Shown: positions 46,537 through 60,169 of the stretch, one piece after another | How the letters are laid out: each line of letters starts with the position of its first letter | Position numbering within the stretch: position 1 is the stretch's first letter | NCBI GenBank assembly: GCA_030654835.1 | Contig: JAURWS010000020.1 | Coordinates: 62,001 to 126,000, forward strand | Length of the DNA stretch: 64,000 nt | Source of the DNA: Gammaproteobacteria bacterium | GTDB lineage: Bacteria; Pseudomonadota; Gammaproteobacteria; Pseudomonadales; Pseudohongiellaceae | Direction of reading: 5' to 3' | Translations under genes and position numbers: made by a program | Notes under the pieces: generated by a model | Databases searched by the model: none | What the model was told of the DNA's origin: nothing | The model's input: the letters and a program-made list of their open reading frames with translations, nothing else

Positions 46537-47132
46537 GGTTTCCGTACCCCGACGTCAGTGCCCGGCATGTTGCAGGTGTAGACGAGGTGGGACGCGGCCC
46601 GCTGGCCGGAGACGTGGTCGCCGCTGCCGTCATTCTCGATCCACGCCGTCCGCTGACCTCGTTGAATGACTCCAAGAAGCTGAGTGAGAGGCAGCGCGAA
46701 CGCGCATTTCAGGACATCGTGGAAGGGGCCGTGTGCTATGCTCTGGGCAGGGCAAACGCTGCTGAAATCGATGCCATTAATATTCTGCAGGCGAGCCTGC
46801 TGGCCATGAGCCGGGCTGTTGCGGCCTTGCCTCTGCAGCCGGGTTTTGTCTATGTCGATGGGCTGTATTGCCCACGCTGGGCCTACACCAGTGCCGCCAT
46901 TGTCAAAGGCGATTCCAAGGTTGACTGCATCGCGGCGGCCTCCATCATTGCCAAGGTGACCCGGGATCGCGAGATGCAGGCACTGGACGCCCGTTATCCG
47001 GGGTATGGATTCGCCATGCACAAGGGTTATCCCACAGCGGCACACCTGCAGGCCCTGCAGTCATTGGGGCCTTGCGAGATACACAGACGCTCATTCAAGC
47101 CCGTGCAGCAGGTGCTTTCCAGCACCCGCTGA
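46527..47132 (+). CDS. rnhB: Ribonuclease HII
   Basis: RNase HII removes ribonucleotides from DNA-RNA hybrids. The 201-residue protein has the catalytic [12 protein letters not shown] (Asp19, Glu20), DSKKLSE, and the C-terminal HKGYPT motif. The start is GTG 46527, overlapping lpxB. The lpxB-rnhB-dnaE order is conserved in gammaproteobacteria. Confidence 0.94.
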   Translation: MQLRFPYPDVSARHVAGVDEVGRGPLAGDVVAAAVILDPRRPLTSLNDSKKLSERQRERAFQDIVEGAVCYALGRANAAEIDAINILQASLLAMSRAVAALPLQPGFVYVDGLYCPRWAYTSAAIVKGDSKVDCIAAASIIAKVTRDREMQALDARYPGYGFAMHKGYPTAAHLQALQSLGPCEIHRRSFKPVQQVLSSTR

Positions 47133-47182
47133 CGGCAGCACCACTACCGCCATCAGCACCACAAAGTAACGCCAGAGCCATC

Positions 47183-50100
47183 ATGTTCGAGAAATTTGTA
47201 CACCTGCGACTGCACACCGAGTATTCCATCGTCGATGGTCTGGTCCGCATTGACGATCTGGCCGCCCGGGTGGCGACTATGCGGATGCCTGCGGTCGCGA
47301 TCACCGACCACGTCAATTTGTTTGGTCTCATCAAGTTCTACAGCGCTGCCATGAAGGCAGGTGTCAAGCCTCTGTGCGGGTGCGATGTGCTGGTCGAGAA
47401 CGAAGACAATCCACAGCGTCCGACGCCGCTGGTACTGCTGGTGAAGAACCTGGAAGGTTATCGAAACCTGACTGAGTTGATTTCCCGTGCTTATACCGAA
47501 AGGACTACCGGCAGCGAGTTGACGGTCAAGCGTGAATGGATTCGCCAGCACGCTGCCGGTCTGATCGCGCTTTCTGGTGGGCGCTTCGGCGAAGTAGGGC
47601 GCACGCTTCTGGAGGAGGGACACGATAAGGCCACACAGGTACTGAAGAATTGGATGGAGTGGTTTCCGGATTGCTTCTACCTGGAGCTGCATCGCTGCGG
47701 CCGCGATGGCGAGGAAGACTATATTGCCGCCGCTGTGCGTCTGGCCACGGCCAGTGCCTGCCCGGTGGTCGCCACCAATGATGTGCGTTTCCTGGATGCT
47801 GACGATTTCGAGGCCCACGAGGTACGCGTCTGCATCAACGAACGCCGGACGCTGGATGACCCCCGCCGATCCCACCACTACACCGAACAACAATATCTGC
47901 GCAGTGCCGCCGAGATGCAGGCGTTGTTCAGCGATATTCCCGAGGCCATCGAGAACACGCTGGCCATTGCCATGCGCTGCAACCTCGAGCTGGAACTCGG
48001 CAAACCGTATCTGCCCAACTACCCGGTTCCCGAAAATGTCACGGTAGAGGACTTCTTCCGTCAGATCAGTCTGGAGGGTCTGGAAGCACGGCTGCTCCGC
48101 CTGTTTCCGCGCGACCAGCCTGGCAGCCCCTATGCGGACGCCGATCAGCTCAGTGCGACTTGCAAACCTTACTACGAGCGCCTGGACTTCGAACTCAACG
48201 TCATCATTCAGATGGGCTTCCCCGGCTACTTCCTGATCGTGATGGAATTCATTCAATGGGCCAGGGACAACGGCATTCCCGTTGGACCGGGGCGAGGCTC
48301 GGGCGCTGGCTCCATCGTGGCATATTCTCTAGGCATCACCGACCTCGATCCGCTGCGCTATGACCTGCTGTTCGAGCGCTTTCTCAACCCGGAGCGGGTA
48401 TCGATGCCCGACTTCGACGTGGACTTCTGCATGGATGGTCGGGACCGCGTCATTCAGCACGTCGCCGACATGTACGGCAAAGAAGCGGTCTCGCAGATCA
48501 TCACCTTTGGCACCATGGCGGCCAAGGCGGTAGTGCGCGATGTGGCGCGGGTGCAGGGCAAGTCCTATGCGCTCGCGGACAAGCTCTCCAAACTGATTCC
48601 CTTCGAAGTAGGCATCACACTGGAAAAGGCGGTTGAGACGGAGCCCCAGCTCAAGGAATTCATCGACGGCGACGAGGATGCGCAAGAAGTCATGGAGATG
48701 GCCTACAAGCTCGAAGGTCTCACGCGCAACGTCGGCAAGCATGCCGGGGGCGTAGTCATCGCGCCTACCAAGCTGACCGATTTCTCGCCGCTGTATTGCG
48801 ACGAGAATGGCGAGGGGCTGGTCACCCAGTTCGACAAGAACGATGTCGAGACTGCGGGTCTGGTGAAGTTCGACTTCCTCGGCTTGCGTACCCTGACGAT
48901 CATCGACTGGGCGATCAAGATGATCAACGCTCAGGAGTTCGCCGGTGCGCCCACGCAGCTCGATATCACCGAGATTCCGCTGGACGACAAGCGCGTGTAT
49001 GAGCTGCTGCAGCGTGGCGAGACCACGGCGGTGTTCCAGCTGGAATCCCGTGGCATGAAGGACCTCATCAAGCGGCTGCTGCCGAGCCGCTTCGAAGACA
49101 TCATCGCCTTGGTGGCTTTGTTCCGACCCGGTCCTCTGCAGTCGGGCATGGTGGACGACTTCATCAACCGCAAACACGGACGCGCGGCGGTGGACTACCC
49201 ACACCCCGATCTGGAACCGGTACTCTCCAACACCTATGGGGTGATCCTGTATCAGGAACAGGTGATGCAGATTGCCCAGGTCCTGGCGAACTACAGCCTC
49301 GGCGGCGCTGACATGCTGCGGCGCGCCATGGGCAAGAAGAAAGCCGAGGAGATGGCCGAGCAACGTGATGCATTCCTGGAGGGCGCAGCACAGCGTCAGC
49401 TGGATGCCAGGCTGGCTGGCTCCATCTTCGATCTGATGGAGAAGTTTGCCGGCTACGGCTTCAACAAATCACACTCCGCCGCCTACGCGCTGGTTTCCTA
49501 TCAGACCGCCTGGCTCAAGCAACACTACCCGGCCTATTTCATGGCGGCGGTGCTGTCGGCTGACATGCAGAACACCGACAAGGTAGTGACCCTCATTGAG
49601 GAATGCCGCCTGATGAAACTGCCGCTAGTAGTGCCCGATGTGAACATCGGCGCCTACAACTTCACGGTCAATCAGAAACACGAGATCGTCTATGGTCTGG
49701 GGGCCATCAAGGGGCTTGGCGAAGGCCCGGTGGCTGCCATCATTGCGGCACGCAAGTCTGGTGGCCCCTTCGTCTCACTGCTCGATTTCTGTCGGCGTGT
49801 CGATGCCCGTTCCATCAACAAGCGCACGCTGGAGGCGCTGATTCGTGCCGGTGCGCTGGACAGCCTGCAGGAGGGCAGCAAGGATCAGGCGCGCGCCACA
49901 CTGATGGCGTCGATTGCAGACACTGTGCAGGCGGCCGAGCAGAGCAGCCGCAACAATGCCATCGGCGTGCAGGACATGTTCGGCGATATCAGTCCCGTGA
50001 GCGAGCCTGTGCACTCCACACTGAACAGTCGGCCAGCAGTGCGCCCCTGGACTGAACAAAACCGCCTCGCGGCAGAGCGCGAGACGCTGGGTCTCTATCT

Positions 50101-50830
50101 GAGCGGTCATCCGGTCGATGAGTTCCTGCCCGAGCTGGGGCATATCGCCCGCGACCGGCTCGCCAACCTCAAGCCGGAGCGTGAGTATCAGCTGGTCGCC
50201 GGACTGGTGGTCTCGATGCGCACGATGAAGAGCAAACGCGGCGAGACCATCGCCTTTGTGGTGCTCGATGATCGTAGTGCCCGTTTGGAAGTGTCGCTGT
50301 TTGCCAAGGAATACGAACAGTTCCGCGACTTGCTGCAGAAGGACGCCATTCTAGTGGTGGACTGTCAGGTCAGCGTGGATGATTACAGTGGTGCGATGCG
50401 CGGACGCGCCCGGGGCGTCATGAGTCTGGACGAGGCTCGGCAGCGTTGCGCCCAATTCCTCGATCTGTATCTGCACAAGGATTTTCTGGCACCGGATTTC
50501 AGCGGACAACTGGCACGCATCCTGGAGCCTCAGCGTGCGGATCTGGCGCCTGTGCCGAAGCTTGTCAGCAAACCAGCACCTGCCGCACAGCGCGGACGCA
50601 ATCAGGCGGCCCAGCCGCAAACCGGGTCCGAGGCGGAGCAGGCCACGGTGCGGGGCTGTCCCGTGCGAATTTTCTACGACCGGGGTGACAGCAAGGGCGT
50701 CCTGTTGCTGGGGGCGCAGTGGGCCATTCTGCCTACCCAGGCGCTGCTGCACCGTTTGCAGGAAGAGTTCGGAAAGACCCGTGTGGTGCTCAATTACAAG
50801 AACGACAACGGGTGGTCCGGCGCGCGCTGA
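47183..50830 (+). CDS. dnaE: DNA polymerase III alpha subunit DnaE
   Basis: DnaE is the replicative polymerase. The 1215-residue protein has an N-terminal PHP domain (FVHLRLHTEYSIVDG), the palm with GPGRGSGAGS and PDFDVDF (Asp410 and Asp412 metal ligands), the NKSHSAAYALVSYQTAW region, a helix-hairpin-helix segment, an OB fold, and a C-terminal tail ending in the clamp-binding region. It is about 50 residues longer than E. coli DnaE (1160). ATG 47183 matches the family start; upstream frame to 47072 overlaps rnhB. Confidence 0.96.
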   Translation: MFEKFVHLRLHTEYSIVDGLVRIDDLAARVATMRMPAVAITDHVNLFGLIKFYSAAMKAGVKPLCGCDVLVENEDNPQRPTPLVLLVKNLEGYRNLTELISRAYTERTTGSELTVKREWIRQHAAGLIALSGGRFGEVGRTLLEEGHDKATQVLKNWMEWFPDCFYLELHRCGRDGEEDYIAAAVRLATASACPVVATNDVRFLDADDFEAHEVRVCINERRTLDDPRRSHHYTEQQYLRSAAEMQALFSDIPEAIENTLAIAMRCNLELELGKPYLPNYPVPENVTVEDFFRQISLEGLEARLLRLFPRDQPGSPYADADQLSATCKPYYERLDFELNVIIQMGFPGYFLIVMEFIQWARDNGIPVGPGRGSGAGSIVAYSLGITDLDPLRYDLLFERFLNPERVSMPDFDVDFCMDGRDRVIQHVADMYGKEAVSQIITFGTMAAKAVVRDVARVQGKSYALADKLSKLIPFEVGITLEKAVETEPQLKEFIDGDEDAQEVMEMAYKLEGLTRNVGKHAGGVVIAPTKLTDFSPLYCDENGEGLVTQFDKNDVETAGLVKFDFLGLRTLTIIDWAIKMINAQEFAGAPTQLDITEIPLDDKRVYELLQRGETTAVFQLESRGMKDLIKRLLPSRFEDIIALVALFRPGPLQSGMVDDFINRKHGRAAVDYPHPDLEPVLSNTYGVILYQEQVMQIAQVLANYSLGGADMLRRAMGKKKAEEMAEQRDAFLEGAAQRQLDARLAGSIFDLMEKFAGYGFNKSHSAAYALVSYQTAWLKQHYPAYFMAAVLSADMQNTDKVVTLIEECRLMKLPLVVPDVNIGAYNFTVNQKHEIVYGLGAIKGLGEGPVAAIIAARKSGGPFVSLLDFCRRVDARSINKRTLEALIRAGALDSLQEGSKDQARATLMASIADTVQAAEQSSRNNAIGVQDMFGDISPVSEPVHSTLNSRPAVRPWTEQNRLAAERETLGLYLSGHPVDEFLPELGHIARDRLANLKPEREYQLVAGLVVSMRTMKSKRGETIAFVVLDDRSARLEVSLFAKEYEQFRDLLQKDAILVVDCQVSVDDYSGAMRGRARGVMSLDEARQRCAQFLDLYLHKDFLAPDFSGQLARILEPQRADLAPVPKLVSKPAPAAQRGRNQAAQPQTGSEAEQATVRGCPVRIFYDRGDSKGVLLLGAQWAILPTQALLHRLQEEFGKTRVVLNYKNDNGWSGAR

Positions 50831-50917
50831 GGCGCCCGTTTTGGTGGTCGCTAAACGCTGGTGGCTTTTGTTATCATGGCGACAACGTATGCATTATTAC
50901 TGGAACATGACAACGCT

Positions 50918-51871
50918 ATGAATCCGAATTACCTTGATTTTGAACAGCCAATCGCCGACCTGGAAGTAAAGATCAACGAGCTGCGTCTGGTGGGAACCGA
51001 CAATAAGCTGAACATTACCGACGAGATTCAGAAGCTCCAGGAAAAGAACACCAAGCTCACCGAGAAGATTTATTCCTCCCTGTCACCCTGGCAGATTTCG
51101 CAGGTAGCGCGTCACCCGCTGCGTCCTTACACTCTCGACTACATCAACCACATCTTCACCGATTTCGACGAGCTGCATGGCGACCGTTTGTTCGCGGATG
51201 ACATGGCCTTGATCGGCGGCATAGCCCGTCTGGATGGCCGCCCCGTGATGGTGATCGGTCATCAGAAGGGTCGTGGCACCAAGGAGAAAGTCCGCCACAA
51301 TTTCGGCATGCCGCGCCCCGAAGGTTATCGCAAGGCGCGGCGCCTGATCGCCATGGCCGAGCGCTTCAAACTGCCAGTGCTGACCTTCATCGACACTCCT
51401 GGAGCCTATCCGGGCATCGACTCCGAGGAGCGTGGCATCAACGAGGCTATCGCCGAGAATATGGCCATGATGTCGGCCGTGCGCACGCCCTTGATCGCCA
51501 CGGTGACCGGTGAGGCCAACTCCGGTGGCGCCATCGCCATTGGTATCGCCGACCACCTGAATATGCTCGAATATTCCACCTATACGGTGATCACCCCGGA
51601 AGGCTGCGCCACCATTCTGTGGAAGTCCGCAGAGTATGCGTCTGCCGCCGCCGAGGCCATGGGCGTTACCTCCAAGCGCCTGGAGGAGCTGGGCATCGTC
51701 GACAGCACTATCAGCGAACCGCTGGGCGGTGCGCATCGTGATGTGCAGGCCATGGCAGCGAACATCAAGGCGGCGCTCATCGAGCAGGTCGATCGGCTCT
51801 CCAGACTGCCACTTGATGAGCTCGTCGAGCGTCGCTACAAGCGTCTGATGAGTTACGGTATTTCCAACTGA
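50918..51871 (+). CDS. accA: Acetyl-CoA carboxylase carboxyltransferase subunit alpha
   Basis: AccA forms the carboxyltransferase with AccD for malonyl-CoA synthesis. The 317-residue protein starts [16 protein letters not shown], identical in style to relatives, and contains [23 protein letters not shown], and [21 protein letters not shown] 50918 is chosen on this similarity; in-frame codons back to 50861 show none. It follows dnaE by 87 bp. Confidence 0.95.
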   Translation: MNPNYLDFEQPIADLEVKINELRLVGTDNKLNITDEIQKLQEKNTKLTEKIYSSLSPWQISQVARHPLRPYTLDYINHIFTDFDELHGDRLFADDMALIGGIARLDGRPVMVIGHQKGRGTKEKVRHNFGMPRPEGYRKARRLIAMAERFKLPVLTFIDTPGAYPGIDSEERGINEAIAENMAMMSAVRTPLIATVTGEANSGGAIAIGIADHLNMLEYSTYTVITPEGCATILWKSAEYASAAAEAMGVTSKRLEELGIVDSTISEPLGGAHRDVQAMAANIKAALIEQVDRLSRLPLDELVERRYKRLMSYGISN

Positions 51872-51905
51872 CATCCAGCTTCATCCGCAACGGGTCTCCC
51901 ACGGC

Positions 51906-53327
51906 ATGACCTTCACCGAACAGTCACTGTCTGCGCAGCTTGCCGGAATTCCGGAAGGCAGCAGGCTGGTGGTGGCGTTCAGCGGAGGTCTCGATTCCTC
52001 CGTTCTGCTGTGGGCGCTGTATCGCCTGCTGCAGCAGAGCAATCCCGGCGCCTTTGGCCTCGCCGCCATTCACGTTAATCACGGCCTCAGCCCCAACGCC
52101 GCCTCCTGGCAGCAATTCTGTGCAGACACCTGCGTGCGTCTCGGCATCGAGCTGTCCGTAGAGCGAGTCCATATCTCGCGCCACGCAGGAGCCAGCCTCG
52201 AAAATCTCGCGCGCCAGCAGCGCTATGCAGCGTTTACTCGTTGCCTGCAACCCGGTGACTGTCTGGTCATGGGGCATCATCTGGATGATCAGGCCGAGAC
52301 CTTCCTGCTGCGTACCCTGCGCGGTTCCGGACCGCGCGGTTTGGCCGCGATGCCCGGCACTCGAACGCTGGGCCACGGTGCGTCGTTGCGCCCCTTGCTG
52401 CGCCCGTTACTGGCAGTGACGCGGCAAGCTCTGGAAGACTTCGCCCGGGCGCAACAACTGCAGTGGATCGAGGATGAAAGCAACGATGCCACCGTGTTTG
52501 ATCGCAACTACTGTCGCCATGAGTTGCTGCCGGTGATCGCTCGGCGCTGGCCTGCCTATCGTGAAAACTGGCTGCGCAGCGCACAGTTGTGCGCCGAAGC
52601 GGAAGAGCTTCTGCAGGAGTTGGCCGCGCAGGACTATGCCCTGACGGCGACGGAGGATGAAACGGTCATCGCCGTCGATGCGCTTAACCGGCTGAGTCCG
52701 GCTCGGCAGCGCAACCTGCTGCGCTACTGGCTGCAGCGTCTGCGCGTGGCCGATCCGGGCTGGAATGCGCTGCAGCAGATCGTTACAGAGTTGTTGCCAG
52801 CGGCAGTCGATGCGCAGCCGGAAGTCAGCTGGGGGGATCGCTGCGAACAAGGTGGGGAGGAGGGCAGAGCGGATGGTTCTCGTAATTCAGAAGCTGTCCG
52901 GCGAGTGCTGAGGCGCTACCGTGATCGACTTTATCTGCTCCATACGGTGCCGCCTTTGGCCAGCCAGGAATGCTATGAGTGGTGCCCACCTGCGCCGCTT
53001 GCGCTGCCGGGCAATGGCGGTCTGCGCGTGTCGCCAAGCTGCGGCAGCGGGTTGCGACAGCTGCAACAAGACACAGTTTTGCGGATACGTTACCGGCAGG
53101 GCGGTGAGAGTTTTCGACTTGCAGGGCGTCGCACCAGACCGCTGAAAAAAATCCTTCAGGATGCCGTTGTGGCACCCTGGTTGCGGGAACGCTTGCCGTT
53201 GTTGTACGCAGGAGATGAGCTGGTGTGTATTCCCGGCATCGGTGTCTGCGAGGGCTGGCAGGCGCAGGAAGGGGAGCGTTCCTGGGAGGTCATCTGGACA
53301 CTGGATTCCGGCGCATCATCCTGCTGA
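51906..53327 (+). CDS. tilS: tRNA(Ile)-lysidine synthase TilS
   Basis: TilS converts C34 of tRNA-Ile(CAU) to lysidine so that it reads AUA. The 473-residue product has the P-loop SGGLDSS (26-32), HVNHGLSPNA, GHHLDDQAET and a C-terminal domain with RYRQGGESFRLAGRRTRPLK. The length is usual for gammaproteobacterial TilS. It follows accA by 34 bp, as in E. coli, and is separated from pyrG by 214 bp. Confidence 0.93.
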   Translation: MTFTEQSLSAQLAGIPEGSRLVVAFSGGLDSSVLLWALYRLLQQSNPGAFGLAAIHVNHGLSPNAASWQQFCADTCVRLGIELSVERVHISRHAGASLENLARQQRYAAFTRCLQPGDCLVMGHHLDDQAETFLLRTLRGSGPRGLAAMPGTRTLGHGASLRPLLRPLLAVTRQALEDFARAQQLQWIEDESNDATVFDRNYCRHELLPVIARRWPAYRENWLRSAQLCAEAEELLQELAAQDYALTATEDETVIAVDALNRLSPARQRNLLRYWLQRLRVADPGWNALQQIVTELLPAAVDAQPEVSWGDRCEQGGEEGRADGSRNSEAVRRVLRRYRDRLYLLHTVPPLASQECYEWCPPAPLALPGNGGLRVSPSCGSGLRQLQQDTVLRIRYRQGGESFRLAGRRTRPLKKILQDAVVAPWLRERLPLLYAGDELVCIPGIGVCEGWQAQEGERSWEVIWTLDSGASSC

Positions 53328-53442
53328 AATTTTCACGCGCGGAGCCCTGAAATTGTACGCCTTCGCGCTTGTCAACCGAGCCCTTGCAGATTTTTGCGTT
53401 GTGGTCAGTGATGGCTTCTGGTACTCTGTAATCCCATCTGTA

Positions 53443-53486
53443 GGTGCTTGTTTAAAATGCTTTTTTAACGTGTTTTCGCAAGCACC
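53443..53486 (+). promoter_or_regulatory. Inverted repeat in the pyrG leader
   Basis: GGTGCTTG (53443-53450) and CAAGCACC (53479-53486) are exact complements enclosing 28 nt that contain A- and T-rich complementary runs (TTTAAAA/TTTTTTAA). It ends 55 bp before the pyrG start. It could be the tilS terminator or a leader structure of pyrG. Confidence 0.4.
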
Positions 53487-53508
53487 GGTTAGACATTTTC
53501 GAATCTGA

Positions 53509-56030
<2,522 letters not shown>

Positions 56031-56075
56031 GTGCGACAACACTCACATTAATGCACAGGTCACCACTGAATCTGA

Positions 56076-57401
<1,326 letters not shown>

Positions 57402-57430
57402 GAACGCTCAATCAACGAGACGGAATGACT

Positions 57431-57700
57431 ATGAAAGTACTCCTGGGTGCGCTGGTCGTGGTGTTGGTGATGTTGCAGTTCAATCTGTGGGTGGGAGAGG
57501 GTAGCTTCTCCCAGTTGCGCAGTCTCGAATCGCAGGTTGAGGTGCAGAAGCAGGAAAACGTGGTCCTGGCGGACCGCAACCAGGAACTCGAGAACGAAGT
57601 GCTGGATCTGAAGACGGGGCTCGATGCCGTTGAGGAGCGAGCGCGCAGCGATTTCGGCATGGTGAAGGATGGCGAGACGCTCTTCCTCATCGTCGAGTGA
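57431..57700 (+). CDS. ftsB: Cell division protein FtsB
   Basis: FtsB joins FtsL and FtsQ to activate septal peptidoglycan synthesis. The 89-residue product has one membrane segment (about 3-20) followed by a coiled coil (about 27-65) and the conserved C-terminal ERARSDFGMVKDGETLFLI. ATG 57431 lies 6 nt after GGA; an in-frame ATG at 57425 is an alternative. Its place between eno and ispD is conserved. Confidence 0.93.
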   Translation: MKVLLGALVVVLVMLQFNLWVGEGSFSQLRSLESQVEVQKQENVVLADRNQELENEVLDLKTGLDAVEERARSDFGMVKDGETLFLIVE

Positions 57701-57722
57701 AGAGACTTTTGAAACGAAGCTG

Positions 57723-57750
57723 ATGCCGGTGAATGCCGGCATTTGTCTTT
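57723..57750 (+). terminator. Terminator-like hairpin between ftsB and ispD
   Basis: ATGCCGG (57723-57729) and CCGGCAT (57736-57742) form a perfect 7-bp stem with a TGAATG loop, followed by TTTGTCTTT. It lies 19 bp before ispD, so it may attenuate transcription into ispD-ispF-truD. Confidence 0.5.
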
Positions 57751-57768
57751 ACAGAGTCAGGGCTTTCT

Positions 57769-58488
57769 ATGGCGATCTGGGCAATTATTCCGGCGGCAGG
57801 CGTGGGTTCACGCATGCAGACAGAGGAGCCGAAGCAGTATTTGCAAATCAATGGTCAGGCCGTGCTAGCTCATTCAATCGCACGCCTGGGGGCAGTGGCT
57901 GCAGTAGAGCGCATCGTCGTGGCGCTGCATCCACAGGATGACAGATGGGCGATGTTGGGGCTGCAGACCGGTCCGCGCTTGCAGACCTGTGTCGGTGGCG
58001 CGGATCGTTGTCACTCGGTGCTGAATGCGCTCAACGCCCTGCGTGAGCACGCGAAGGAGGACGACTGGGTGTTGGTGCATGATGCCGTCAGACCTTGCGT
58101 CAGTGTTGGAGACATCGAGTGCCTGCTGGCAGAGGTTGCGGATCATCCGGTCGGAGGTCTGCTGGCGGTGCCGGTGAGCAGCACGCTGAAGAGGGCAGGG
58201 CCGGATGGCAATGTCAGCGCGACCGTCGATCGCACGCATCTCTGGCAGGCGGGAACGCCACAGGTTTTTCGTTATGGATTGCTGCACAGAACACTGACAG
58301 AGGCGATTGCGGCGGGCACACTCGTCACCGACGAGGCCTCGGCATTGGAGCTGGCCGGGTTCGCGCCGCGACTGGTGCGCGGCCGTGCCGACAACATCAA
58401 GATTACCTACCCGGAGGATCTGCTGCTGGCCCGCCTGATCCTTGCGGCCCAAGGACTGGAAGAACAGCCCGTTGAAAAACAGAACTGA
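57769..58488 (+). CDS. ispD: 2-C-methyl-D-erythritol 4-phosphate cytidylyltransferase IspD
   Basis: IspD makes CDP-methylerythritol in the non-mevalonate pathway. The 239-residue protein has the nucleotide-binding motif IPAAGVGSRMQTEEPKQY, VLVHDAVRPCV, and the C-terminal RGRADNIKITYPEDL. ATG 57769 begins MAIWAIIPAAG, the expected N-terminus. ispF follows after 17 bp. Confidence 0.95.
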   Translation: MAIWAIIPAAGVGSRMQTEEPKQYLQINGQAVLAHSIARLGAVAAVERIVVALHPQDDRWAMLGLQTGPRLQTCVGGADRCHSVLNALNALREHAKEDDWVLVHDAVRPCVSVGDIECLLAEVADHPVGGLLAVPVSSTLKRAGPDGNVSATVDRTHLWQAGTPQVFRYGLLHRTLTEAIAAGTLVTDEASALELAGFAPRLVRGRADNIKITYPEDLLLARLILAAQGLEEQPVEKQN

Positions 58489-58505
58489 AATCAGGAGTCA
58501 CCGTT

Positions 58506-59006
58506 ATGTGGAACAGGATCAGGACCGGCCATGGCTACGACGCGCATCGTTTCGCGGATAGCCTGCTGCCCGACAAACCCCTGATACTGGGTGGCGTGCA
58601 ATTGCCGCACGATCGCAGCCTGATCGCTCACTCCGACGGTGACGCGGTAATTCATGCGCTGTGTGACGCCATTCTGGGAGCACTCGGGCTGGGCGACATC
58701 GGTCGACATTTTCCGGATACGGATCAGGCGTTCAGTAATATCGACAGCGGCATTCTGTTGCGGCGCGTGTGCAGCCTGTTGAAGACCGCCGGCTGGAAGA
58801 TCGGCAACGTGGACATCACGATCCTGGCGCAGGCCCCACGCATGGCGCCGCACATCGAGGCGATGCGCAAGCGTCTGGCTGGTCTGATGGAGATAGTGCC
58901 GGAGCAGGTCAACGTCAAGGCTTCGACCACAGAGGGCATGGGTTTTGTCGGGCGTCGCGAAGGGTTGGAGACCTATGCTGTGGTGTTGATCTACCGTGAC
59001 GAGTGA
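58506..59006 (+). CDS. ispF: 2-C-methyl-D-erythritol 2,4-cyclodiphosphate synthase IspF
   Basis: IspF closes the cyclic diphosphate of methylerythritol in isoprenoid synthesis. The 166-residue product has RTGHGYDAHRF with the zinc ligands Asp and His, GGVQLPHDRSLIAHSDGD, and KASTTEGMGFVGRREG. It has a few more N-terminal residues than E. coli IspF (159). truD overlaps or follows it. Confidence 0.95.
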   Translation: MWNRIRTGHGYDAHRFADSLLPDKPLILGGVQLPHDRSLIAHSDGDAVIHALCDAILGALGLGDIGRHFPDTDQAFSNIDSGILLRRVCSLLKTAGWKIGNVDITILAQAPRMAPHIEAMRKRLAGLMEIVPEQVNVKASTTEGMGFVGRREGLETYAVVLIYRDE

Positions 59007-59079
59007 CCGCTCGTCAACGGCTGGGGCGTCATTGGCAGGAGCGGCAGATTCCTCTCGGGCCAATTCTTCGCGCGAAGCA

Positions 59080-60120
59080 ATGACGCTGCTGGGGTTTGCC
59101 TTTGGAGCGCCGGAGCACTCGGCAGTCTTCAAGCGCGAGGTCGATGATTTTTGCGTCGACGAAGATCTTGGCTTTGAGTTGAGCGGCTCGGGTGAACACC
59201 TGTGCGTGCAGATCCGTAAGACGGGTGTGGCCACGCCGCAGGTAGTCCGTGCACTGGCCCGTGCGGCAGGCGTGCGCGAGCAGGACATCGGTTATGCCGG
59301 TTTGAAAGACAGACAAGGCGTCTGCGTGCAGTGGTTCAGCATCTATCTGCCCTCCGAACGGGTGCCCGATTTCACAGGCTTTACCGAAGCGGGCATGGAG
59401 ATACTGCAGACGCTGCGCAACAGCAGAAAGATTCGCCGTGGCAGTCATCGCGGGAACCTGTTCCGCATCCGGTTGCGTGAAGTGAGTGGCGGCGCCAATG
59501 GCATTGCACCTGACTTGTTGGTGCGGCTGGAGGCAATTGCAGCGCGCGGCGTTCCCAATTACTTCGGGGAACAGCGTTTCGGCACCCACAATGAGAATGT
59601 GATGATGGCGGCACGTCTGTTCAGCGGCGAGTTGCGCATGGCCAGAGGCTTCAAGCGCGGGATGCTGCTCTCGGCGGCCAGATCCTGCGTCTTCAATGAG
59701 GTCTTGTCGCGTCGCGTGCTGGCCGGGAATTGGGATCGGTATCTGGACGGCGATGTCATGAATCTGGAGGGCACGGAGAGCGTCTTCGTGCCGCAGGACG
59801 GGGACACAGAATTGCAGGCGCGGCTGGACGTCATGGATATTCATCCCACCGGGCCGCTGTGGGGCAAGGGCGTGTTGCGCAGCAGCGCGGCGACAAGAGA
59901 GCTGGAGATGGCTTGCGTGGAGCAGTTTCGCGATCTGTGCACGGGTCTTGAAGCGGCTGGTCTGGAGCAGGCCCGGCGCAGCCTGCGCCTGCCGGTGCAG
60001 GGGCTGCAGTGGACCTGGTTGCCGGAGCAGAATCTGGAGTTGCAGTTCAGTCTGCCACCTGGCGCCTATGCGACGTCGGTGTTGCGCGAGCTTCTGGTGC
60101 TGCGTGCGGAGCGGGTCTGA
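59080..60120 (+). CDS. truD: tRNA pseudouridine-13 synthase TruD
   Basis: TruD makes pseudouridine 13 in tRNA-Glu. The 346-residue reading has the catalytic aspartate in YAGLKDRQG (Asp77) and the GVPNYFGEQRFG motif, and its length matches E. coli TruD (349). The frame is open upstream; a GTG at 58996 overlapping ispF by 11 bp would add 28 residues of low-complexity Ser/Ala sequence and lacks a ribosome binding site, so ATG 59080 is preferred. surE, which normally follows truD, is absent. Confidence 0.9.
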   Translation: MTLLGFAFGAPEHSAVFKREVDDFCVDEDLGFELSGSGEHLCVQIRKTGVATPQVVRALARAAGVREQDIGYAGLKDRQGVCVQWFSIYLPSERVPDFTGFTEAGMEILQTLRNSRKIRRGSHRGNLFRIRLREVSGGANGIAPDLLVRLEAIAARGVPNYFGEQRFGTHNENVMMAARLFSGELRMARGFKRGMLLSAARSCVFNEVLSRRVLAGNWDRYLDGDVMNLEGTESVFVPQDGDTELQARLDVMDIHPTGPLWGKGVLRSSAATRELEMACVEQFRDLCTGLEAAGLEQARRSLRLPVQGLQWTWLPEQNLELQFSLPPGAYATSVLRELLVLRAERV

Positions 60121-60169
60121 ACAATAAAAATTCAAGAGGTTTGGCAGACGAGAACATGAGAGTAACCAA

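Noticed and set aside
48329-49363. 344-codon minus-strand frame across dnaE
   Set aside because: Antisense to the conserved polymerase active site; shadow of dnaE codon use.
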